Shown here: one piece after another, positions 22,878 through 29,130 of the stretch | Layout of the letters: each line of letters opens with the position of its first letter | Numbering within the stretch: position 1 is the stretch's first letter | Assembly (NCBI GenBank): GCA_964578835.1 | Contig: CAZOEL010000083.1 | Location: 1 to 29,130, forward strand | Direction of reading: 5' to 3' | Origin: CAZOEL01 sp964578835 | Lineage (GTDB): Bacteria; Desulfobacterota; Syntrophobacteria; Syntrophobacterales; Syntrophobacteraceae | DNA: 29,130 nt | Position numbers and translations under genes: made by a program | Notes under the pieces: model-generated | What the model was told of the DNA's origin: nothing | What the model saw: only the letters and a program-made list of their open reading frames with translations | The model's database searches: none

Positions 22878-23996
22878 TCAAGTCAGCCGGTGGCGGAACA
22901 TCCACACGGCGATCGAGAGTGAGAAGATGGAAATGAGCGCCAGAGGCCACAAGTCCGAAGCAATCACCCACAGGGAGGCGCCTTCGAGGAAGACTCTGTG
23001 GACTATCGAAATTGCGTAGCGCAACGGGTTTAGCAACGTAATGATCTGCACTTCCCGGGGCATGTTGCTGATAGGGGTGCTCAAGCCGGAGAGCAGGGCG
23101 AAAGGCATGACGATGAGGAAGCCGCCCAGGAGCGCCTGCTGCATGGTCGCGACCACCGAAGAGATCATCAGCCCGATCCCCACCGCTGCAACGAGGAAGA
23201 GCAATATTCCCGAATACAATACGGCCAAAGAGCCTTGAAAGGGGATCTTAAACCAGAAAAGCGCCAGGGAGAGTACTATGCTCGCCTGAACCATACCGAT
23301 CATGATGTTTGGGAGAGACTTGCCGATCATGATTTCGGCCGGACGGAACGGGCTCACCAACAACTGGTCGAAGGTGCCCTGTTCTCTTTCGCGAGCCACG
23401 GACATGGCCGTGAGGATAATCATCTGAACGAGGGTCAACATGCCGATAAGGCCCGGGACCATGAACCATCTGGTCTCGAGATTCGGGTTGTACCAGGCTC
23501 TCGACACTGCTCGTATAGACTGCGTCGACTCGCCCCGCGCCTGCCTCCACTCTGCGTTGAAAGATTCCACAATCGCGCTTATGTAGTTCAAGGCCGTCCC
23601 GGCGGTATTGGAATTGCGTCCGTCAGCTATTGCCTGAACATCGGCGGTTCCCCCCGAAAGCAGTCGACGCTCGAAGTCGGGGCCAATCTGAATAACCAAA
23701 AGAACTTGCTTCCTATCGATGTATCTGGAAATATCCTTCTGGTTCCGCAGATCGGCTATGCGCATGAATGCGCCCGAGCCATCCACTTTGGCGAGGAACT
23801 GCCTCGATGCGCCGCTCCGGTCCTGATCGTAGACTGCGTAGCGAACATGGTTCAAGTCATAGGTGGCGGCGTATCCGAAGAGCATTGTCTGGATGAAGAG
23901 GGGGCCGATCAGGACAAAACGGCTTCTGGGATCTTTGAGAACGGCCAGGAGCTCCTTTCTTATCAATGCTCGTATTCGGTGTAGGGAGCTCAACAT
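22878..23996 (-). CDS. ABC-2 type permease subunit (YbhR-like)
   Basis: This inner-membrane protein of 372 aa begins ALIRKELLAVLKDPRSRFVLIGPLFIQTMLFGYAATYD, the N-terminal signature of ABC-2 exporters. A large periplasmic domain follows, and five hydrophobic segments lie in the C-terminal half, with SVAREREQGTFDQLLVSPFRPAEIMIGKSLP between them. The last gene of the exporter operon, it starts directly after the stop of the first permease with no gap. It would form a heterodimeric channel with that permease, driven by the double ATPase. Confidence 0.92.
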   Translation of the reverse strand: MLSSLHRIRALIRKELLAVLKDPRSRFVLIGPLFIQTMLFGYAATYDLNHVRYAVYDQDRSGASRQFLAKVDGSGAFMRIADLRNQKDISRYIDRKQVLLVIQIGPDFERRLLSGGTADVQAIADGRNSNTAGTALNYISAIVESFNAEWRQARGESTQSIRAVSRAWYNPNLETRWFMVPGLIGMLTLVQMIILTAMSVAREREQGTFDQLLVSPFRPAEIMIGKSLPNIMIGMVQASIVLSLALFWFKIPFQGSLAVLYSGILLFLVAAVGIGLMISSVVATMQQALLGGFLIVMPFALLSGLSTPISNMPREVQIITLLNPLRYAISIVHRVFLEGASLWVIASDLWPLALISIFSLSIAVWMFRHRLT

Positions 23997-25148
23997 CTAT
24001 TCCAATCTCTTTTTTGTCTTGCGCAGGGTCAGTTTGAATAGGACGAGGAACATTACCGTCATCGCGATGGAATCCGGGATGATGATGCTCCAGACGTTTC
24101 CGGCGAGAAAAATGGTTTGCAGCGATGTCACGTAGTATCTTGCCGGAAGAAGGTAGCTGATGATCTGAACGGCTTTGGGAACGCTTGCAAGATCGAAGAT
24201 GAAGCCTGAAAGGAAGAGAGCGGGCAGGAAGGAAGCGATGAGCGCGATCTGGCTTGCGACGAACTGGCTGCGCGTGGCCGAGGAGATGAACAGGCCGAAC
24301 CCCAGCGCCACCAGCAGGTATAAGGCCGAAACCCCGATCAGAATGGCGAGCGATCCCCTGAACGGTACGTGAAAGAGGAATCGTCCTGCTGCAGTCGTCA
24401 GCAACAGCCCGCCCATGCCGAGGAGAAAATAAGGAACCGTTTTCCCGACAAGAATTTCTCCCGCTCGGACGGGCGTTACGAACAGAGCCTCCAGGGTGCC
24501 CCGCTCCCATTCCCGGGCCATGACCAGCGCTGTGAGAAGGGCGCCTGTGAGCGTCATGATGAGCACGACGAGGCCTGGCACCAGAAAATAATGGCTGTCT
24601 ACCGCTTCGTTAAACCACATGCGACTTTGCACCCGCACCGGCCCCCCTGCCGCCGCAGCGCGTTCAAGCCCTTTCGATGCGGCCCATTGGCCTATGACGG
24701 CTTGCGCATAGCCTTGAATGATGCGGGCGCGGTTGGCGTCCACTCCGTGCACGATCACCTGAACGGGCGCCTCGCCTGAAGCGAGCTGTCTAGCGAAATC
24801 TTCACGCATCCTTATAATGCCGTCCACCTTCCGAGCCGTCATAAGGTCAACGGCCTCTTTCATCGAAGTGACCACCGTTGCCTGGAAATATTCGGAGAGC
24901 ATGAAGCCGGAGGAGAGATCGACGGAGTCGGGTGTGGGTTTTTCTTGAACGATAGCCAGCGGGACATCTTTTACGTCCAGCGAAAGCCCATAGCCAAAAA
25001 GCAGGATCAAGAGAAAGGGCAGGATCAGGGCAATGGCGATGCTGCTTGGGTCTCGAAGAACCTGGATCATTTCTTTTCGAATGAGTGAGCGCATGCGGCC
25101 GGGATTCAGCCGCGCGCTTTTGGGGTCATCACTGCGCCGCCTCTTCAT
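23997..25148 (-). CDS. ABC-2 type permease subunit (YbhS-like)
   Basis: This protein of 383 aa has the same plan as its neighbour: RSLIRKEMIQVLRDPSSIAIALILPFLLILLFGYGLSLD, a periplasmic loop of about 150 residues, then multiple membrane helices. The coupling motif is MAREWERGTLEALFVTPVRAGEILVGKTVP. ATG 25148 overlaps the ATPase stop by 4 bp; an in-frame GTG at 25160 is less likely. The two permeases are paralogues. Confidence 0.92.
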   Translation of the reverse strand: MKRRRSDDPKSARLNPGRMRSLIRKEMIQVLRDPSSIAIALILPFLLILLFGYGLSLDVKDVPLAIVQEKPTPDSVDLSSGFMLSEYFQATVVTSMKEAVDLMTARKVDGIIRMREDFARQLASGEAPVQVIVHGVDANRARIIQGYAQAVIGQWAASKGLERAAAAGGPVRVQSRMWFNEAVDSHYFLVPGLVVLIMTLTGALLTALVMAREWERGTLEALFVTPVRAGEILVGKTVPYFLLGMGGLLLTTAAGRFLFHVPFRGSLAILIGVSALYLLVALGFGLFISSATRSQFVASQIALIASFLPALFLSGFIFDLASVPKAVQIISYLLPARYYVTSLQTIFLAGNVWSIIIPDSIAMTVMFLVLFKLTLRKTKKRLE

Positions 25149-26932
25149 GCTTCCAAACACCCCGCCTGGTTTTCGGTCTCTCTTCTATGACTTTCCACAA
25201 TGGCGATGAAGGCGTCTTCGATGGTCGGCTCACGTTCTATTCCCATCCTTCCCACATCTCGAATCTCTGCGGGAGATCCGGCTGCGAGGATTTCGCCGTC
25301 TACCATAATCACCATCCTGTCGCAGTATTCCGCCTCTTCCATGAAATGAGTGGTGACGATCACCGTGACGCCCTGATCGGCCAGGCGGCCGATCCGGCTC
25401 CAGAATTCGCGGCGCGCGAGCGGGTCGACCCCCGAAGTGGGCTCATCCAGGAAGAGGATTTCAGGCTCATGCATCAGTGCGCACGCCATGGAGAGACGCT
25501 GCTTGTAGCCTCCCGGAAGCCGTCCCGAGGGCAATATGGTAAAGCTTTGCAGTCCAAACTGCTCCAGAGCCCATCTGATTCGTTCTCTCTTTACTTTGCC
25601 CCGCAGCCCGTAGGCTCCGGCGAAAAAATCGAGATTTTCCATGACCGTTAACTGTCCATAGAGCGAGAATTTCTGAGCGACATACCCGATCCGTTGCCTG
25701 GCCGAAGCGCGGGCGCTCCTCAGGTCCATCCCGGCTACGCTCAAGGTTCCGCCACTTGCGGGAAGCAGCCCGCAGAGCATGCGGAAAGTCGTGCTCTTTC
25801 CGGCGCCATTTGGTCCGAGGAGACCGAAAATCTCCCCACGACGCACTTCGAACGTAACGTTCTTGACCGCATAAAAAGCTCCAAACTGCTTCACAAGATC
25901 GTGGACTTCCACAACAACTTCATCGGATTGAGGAACGGAGGGTAAATCGAGGAAGTCGCGATTTTGTAGGCCGGTGTCGGGAGCGTCTCCCGTAAGCCGG
26001 TGCACAAGAGTCATGAAGCCGTCCTCAAAGCGCGGTTTTACAGGTTTTACGTTCAACCCCTCCAGGAGCGATTCATCCAAGGCTTCGTCTTCGGCAACGA
26101 CAAACCGGACGCGTCTTCCTTCCAAAACGGCGTCCACAACGCCGCGGGAGGCTGAGAGTCTGGCTTGGAGCCTGCGCGGCTTAAGCGACTCGGGCGTATC
26201 GATAACAAAAGATCTCCCCTCCGCAATGTCGCTGATCGATGACGGGGGACCGGAGGCGGGCGTCTTGCCGTGAAGGAGCAGTACGGTCATGTCGCATTTT
26301 TCTGCTTCATCGAGATAGGAGGTGCTGAGCAGTACGGTCAAGCCTTGCTCCCTCACCAGGCTAAAGACGATTTCCCACAACTCTCGCCTGGATAGAGGAT
26401 CTACTCCCACTGTTGGCTCATCTAACAAGAGCAGATCCGGAGAGCGAACGAGGGTGCAAGCAAGGCCCAGCTTCTGCTTCATTCCGCCCGACAGCTGCCC
26501 GGCAAGGCGGCATGTGAAGCGGCCGAGATTTGTCATGCGCATCAATTGAGGATAGCGCTCGGCGCGCTCCGCTCTAGAAACTCCGTGGAGATCTGCATAA
26601 AGGTCAAGGTTTTCCTGGACGGTCAAATCCTCATAAAGTCCAAATTTCTGAGGCATGTAGCCAAGTCGGGATTGAACGGCTTGAGGATCGGCCGCAACAT
26701 CGGTCCCGAGCACGCGGATGGCTCCCGCTTCGGGCAAAAGCAGGCCTGCCGCTAGACGGATCAAGGTGGTCTTGCCCGCGCCGTCCGGCCCGAGGAGACC
26801 CGTGACCGCTCCACGCGCAACGCTGATGGTCACGTCATCAAGCGCTTTGACTCTTTCCTTGCCGTTTTGCACAAACTCCTTGGTGAGCCCTTCGCAGCTC
26901 AGCACGCTCTCTGCGGGATCTTCAACGCCCAT
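25145..26932 (-). CDS. ybhF: double ABC transporter ATPase (YbhF-like)
   Basis: This cytoplasmic protein of about 596 aa fuses two ATP-binding cassettes. The first has Walker A GPDGAGKTT (near residue 43), signature LSGGMKQKLGLA and Walker B LLLLDEPTVGVDP. A linker region of about 100 residues follows. The second has Walker A GPNGAGKST (near 370), signature LPGGYKQRLSMA (Pro in place of Ser) and Walker B ILFLDEPTSGVDP. Each has a Q-loop (GYMPQKFGLY, GYVAQKFSLY) and switch His. The start is placed at ATG 26932, overlapping the end of the adaptor gene, with AAGG 6 bp upstream; ATG 26935 is equally possible. It energises the two permeases encoded just downstream. Confidence 0.93.
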   Translation of the reverse strand: MGVEDPAESVLSCEGLTKEFVQNGKERVKALDDVTISVARGAVTGLLGPDGAGKTTLIRLAAGLLLPEAGAIRVLGTDVAADPQAVQSRLGYMPQKFGLYEDLTVQENLDLYADLHGVSRAERAERYPQLMRMTNLGRFTCRLAGQLSGGMKQKLGLACTLVRSPDLLLLDEPTVGVDPLSRRELWEIVFSLVREQGLTVLLSTSYLDEAEKCDMTVLLLHGKTPASGPPSSISDIAEGRSFVIDTPESLKPRRLQARLSASRGVVDAVLEGRRVRFVVAEDEALDESLLEGLNVKPVKPRFEDGFMTLVHRLTGDAPDTGLQNRDFLDLPSVPQSDEVVVEVHDLVKQFGAFYAVKNVTFEVRRGEIFGLLGPNGAGKSTTFRMLCGLLPASGGTLSVAGMDLRSARASARQRIGYVAQKFSLYGQLTVMENLDFFAGAYGLRGKVKRERIRWALEQFGLQSFTILPSGRLPGGYKQRLSMACALMHEPEILFLDEPTSGVDPLARREFWSRIGRLADQGVTVIVTTHFMEEAEYCDRMVIMVDGEILAAGSPAEIRDVGRMGIEREPTIEDAFIAIVESHRRETENQAGCLEA

Positions 26933-27965
26933 CATTCGCCTTCTTTTCGCTTGCGCCGGCATTCGAGGGCGATCCTTCCTGAGAAAGCGGAATCCGCACA
27001 GTAGTGGGCATACCCAGTCTGAGCTCATCGGAGGGGTCTTTTACGAACACTCTGACTTCATAGACAAGCGAAGTGCGCAATTCCGTCGTCTCAACCGACT
27101 TGGGCGTGAATTCCGCAACCGGCGAAATGAATCCGACCCACCCCTCGTAAACTTTGCCAGGAAAGCTATCGGCCAATACTTCGGCGCGCATTCCGTTGCG
27201 GATCTTCCCGAGATCCGGCTCGGGAACATAGGCGCGGACCCACTTGGGGTCAATTATCGAGATTGTGAGCACGGGCCTTGACGGAGACGCCATTTCGCCC
27301 GGCTCCAGTATCCGGTTTTGCACTATTCCGTTAACGGGACTTTCAAGCGTGGCGTACGCCAGGTCCTGCTTCAGCAGAGCAAGGTCTGCTTCAGCCGCCT
27401 TGAGGTTGGCGCGCGCCTCGGCGATTTCCTCTTTTCTGGGGCCGATTTCCGCAAGCTCCAGCGTCTTCTGGTTAACGCGAAGCCTCGCCTCCGCGACTTC
27501 ATAAGCTGTCTGAGCGTTCTCGAGGTCCTGCTGACTGCTGGCGCCGGAGCCGGCTGTCTTCTTGAGTCGTTCGAAAATCCTTCTGGCGTTGTTCAAATCC
27601 GTTTTGGACGCCTGCACGTTGGCGCGCGCCTGCTCGATTTCCTCGGGACGGGCGCCGTTTTCCAGGCGCTCCAGCACATGTCGCTGCGCCAGCATTCCGG
27701 CTTCGGCGCGGGCCACGGAAGCTTCTAGCTTCGCCATCTGGAGAGCCCCAAGCACTTGACCCTTCGCTACTCGATCCCCCTCCTGCACTAAGATGGCGTC
27801 AATCCTCTCGCTTCCGTTGAATGCCAGGTTGACTTGACGGAGATCCACATTTCCGTACAACATCAATCTGGTTTGAAGCCGACCGTCATGGCGGGTCTGC
27901 CGCCAGGCAATGAATCCGCCCGCCAAAGCGGCGGCGATCAGGATGACAATGATGCCCTTCTTCAT
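26922..27965 (-). CDS. HlyD-family periplasmic adaptor protein (YbhG-like)
   Basis: This membrane-fusion protein of 347 aa has an N-terminal anchor (GIIVILIAAALAGGFIAW). The lipoyl half-motif is FNGSERIDAILVQEGDRVAKGQVLGAL, and a long alpha-hairpin coiled coil (about 80-210) is rich in Ala, Glu and Arg. The second lipoyl half is ATLESPVNGIVQNRILEPGEMASP, and beta-barrel strands follow, ending TTVRIPLSQEG. It would link the inner-membrane ABC exporter to an outer-membrane TolC-like channel; none is encoded in the window. The operon order methyltransferase, adaptor, ATPase, permease, permease is seen. The ATG has AGGAAGAGA upstream. Confidence 0.92.
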   Translation of the reverse strand: MKKGIIVILIAAALAGGFIAWRQTRHDGRLQTRLMLYGNVDLRQVNLAFNGSERIDAILVQEGDRVAKGQVLGALQMAKLEASVARAEAGMLAQRHVLERLENGARPEEIEQARANVQASKTDLNNARRIFERLKKTAGSGASSQQDLENAQTAYEVAEARLRVNQKTLELAEIGPRKEEIAEARANLKAAEADLALLKQDLAYATLESPVNGIVQNRILEPGEMASPSRPVLTISIIDPKWVRAYVPEPDLGKIRNGMRAEVLADSFPGKVYEGWVGFISPVAEFTPKSVETTELRTSLVYEVRVFVKDPSDELRLGMPTTVRIPLSQEGSPSNAGASEKKANDGR

Positions 27966-27997
27966 CTAATCTCTTCCTGTTGAGGTCTTTCTGCGCG

Positions 27998-28981
27998 TCA
28001 GGCGGGTTTTCTCGCTTCCACCAGACAGTCCATTCTCTCTCCGGCTCGCAGGAGCTTTACTTCCGTAAAACCAGCTTTCTCAAGCCCTTCTTTGACCTCC
28101 GAAAAAGTATAGGTATCTCCCCCGTGGGTGTTCACCAGCATGTTCAGAGCGAAGATGGCTCCCCCTGGAGGCTTTGTTCGCGATTCGTCCATGATGTGGT
28201 CCCGGATGAGAATCTTGCCGCCGGGATCGAGCGCTTTGAAGATCTTCCGATACAGGTCCAGGTTTTCTTCGATGCTGTTCTGATGAATGATGGCGGAGAG
28301 CAAGGCTAGGTCGCATCCTTTCGGGAGCGCATCTTTGTAGAAATTTCCCGCCGCTAATACCACCCGCTCATGGAGCCCTTCCTCTCGAAGACGCTCCTCG
28401 GCGATGGGAATGACCTCTTCCAAATCAAAGAGAACAGCCCGGAGATTCGGGTTCTTCCGAAGAAAGGCAATCGTGTACGTTCCGGAGGCGCCCCCGATGT
28501 CCATCAGGCGATGGAAAGCGCTCGCATCATAATCGTCGGCGATTTCGATGGAAAGCTCTTTCGCCACCGAATGCATGGCGCCTATGAAGACCTTGAGATC
28601 CATCTTGTCCGATTTTATCCCAGACTCGCGTTTGGAGTCGGGGCCGCTTCGCACCACGTCGGTCAACCCGCTCCATGTGCGCCACAGATCGCTCATGTGC
28701 AGCGCCATGGGAAGAACCGTTTCCGGATGGTTGCTTGAAAGGAAGGCGCCCTTATCCGTTGTGCGATAGGTTCCCCCTTCTTTTTCCAGAAGACCGAAAG
28801 TGATGAGACTGTCGAGGAGCCTTGTTGCAGCGCGCAAATCGAGGCTCAACGACTCACAAAGATCCCGTGCGCTTGAAGGCTGCATATGGAGATGCGTGAA
28901 AATATCGAGCTCCACAGCTGTAAGTATTGCTCTGCTTTTCATAAAACTTCTTATATCCGCCATGGCTTCTTCATGATTCAT
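27998..28981 (-). CDS. SAM-dependent O-methyltransferase (plant-OMT/ASMT-like family)
   Basis: This protein of 327 aa has an N-terminal winged-helix dimerisation domain (SFMKSRAILTAVELDIFTHL, then SARDLCESLSLDLRAATRLLDSL). The C-terminal Rossmann methyltransferase domain has its SAM motif in LMDIGGASGTYTIAF, followed by AVLFDLEEVIPIAEERL, LPKGCDLALLSAIIHQNS and PGGKILIRDHIMD. The family methylates hydroxyls of small aromatic or carotenoid-type compounds, or N atoms. ATG 28981 is chosen for AAGGAG 7 bp upstream. It is the first gene of the exporter operon, 32 bp ahead of the adaptor, so its product may be the exported compound or affect it; that link is inference. Confidence 0.88.
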   Translation of the reverse strand: MNHEEAMADIRSFMKSRAILTAVELDIFTHLHMQPSSARDLCESLSLDLRAATRLLDSLITFGLLEKEGGTYRTTDKGAFLSSNHPETVLPMALHMSDLWRTWSGLTDVVRSGPDSKRESGIKSDKMDLKVFIGAMHSVAKELSIEIADDYDASAFHRLMDIGGASGTYTIAFLRKNPNLRAVLFDLEEVIPIAEERLREEGLHERVVLAAGNFYKDALPKGCDLALLSAIIHQNSIEENLDLYRKIFKALDPGGKILIRDHIMDESRTKPPGGAIFALNMLVNTHGGDTYTFSEVKEGLEKAGFTEVKLLRAGERMDCLVEARKPA

Positions 28982-29076
28982 ACAATCGCTCCTTAAGCTT
29001 ATGAAATTGTCCAGCATAATTTCATCTGGCCAAATTTCTGAACTAGAGATCGTTAGACTCGATGTTCAAGTTTTTT

Positions 29077-29121
29077 ACCCCGAAGGGGTTTGATAAACCA
29101 GCCCGGGGTAATCACCCCGGG
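29077..29121. repeat. palindromic repeat pair at the right edge
   Basis: ACCCCGAAGGGGT (29077-29089) and CCCGGGGT/ACCCCGGG (29102-29121) form two hairpins upstream of the methyltransferase operon. The second shares the AGCCCGGGG-core with units in the 19594-20017 cluster, so they appear to belong to the same repeat family. The element runs to the window edge. Confidence 0.65.
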
Positions 29122-29130
29122 TATGCGGTG

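Overview
The window looks like a chromosomal segment of an anaerobic Desulfobacterota-type bacterium, perhaps near the Syntrophobacterales. The reasons are an alternative-complex-III/Qrc-type molybdopterin-like subunit, a compact fatty-acid activation and oxidation operon, many two-component sensors, an NtrC-type sigma54 activator and moderate GC. The taxonomy is inference. No phage, CRISPR array, tRNA or rRNA was seen. Gene products are recognised from motifs only.

Left part (1-7842). A minus-strand gene running off the left edge encodes a Tat-exported, lipobox-bearing fusion of a molybdopterin-oxidoreductase-like domain and a 4Fe-4S ferredoxin domain (ActB/QrcB type). Divergent from it is a plus-strand operon of TetR regulator, acyl-CoA dehydrogenase, thiolase and acyl-CoA synthetase. 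It has a near-perfect palindrome on its promoter and a rho-independent terminator after the last gene.

Signalling block (7843-14159). A REC-PAS-NarL-type histidine kinase lies convergent to a minus-strand pair: an NtrC-type sigma54 response regulator and a membrane Cache-HAMP histidine kinase. Divergent from the kinase is a ZIP metal transporter preceded by a good -24/-12 (sigma54) promoter candidate. The set resembles a ZraSR-like metal-response module.

Biosynthetic block (14173-16808). A KAS III-like condensing enzyme has its catalytic His and Asn positions apparently exchanged. Next is a class I DAHP synthase (entry to aromatic amino acids). Upstream of the latter is a complete transcription attenuator: promoter, a short leader peptide with seven Tyr codons in a nine-codon stretch, mutually exclusive 1:2, 2:3 and 3:4 hairpins, and a second terminator in tandem. 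Released segment 4 could pair with the 5' arm of that second terminator. This is the most striking regulatory structure in the window.

Middle (16846-20244). The block holds a long palindrome, a small unknown protein, a secreted VanX-type D-Ala-D-Ala dipeptidase and a secreted alpha/beta hydrolase. After these come about 420 bp of nested palindromic repeats that hold no credible gene. Related hairpins recur at the right edge.

Right part (20245-29130). A small secreted protein of unknown function precedes a soluble PAS sensor. Its first PAS domain carries FixL-like heme-pocket residues, while its ATP-binding domain has lost the G1 and G2 boxes. A minus-strand operon then encodes an O-methyltransferase-like enzyme and a tripartite-type ABC-2 exporter (HlyD adaptor, double ABC ATPase, two permeases), resembling YbhGFSR plus a methyltransferase.
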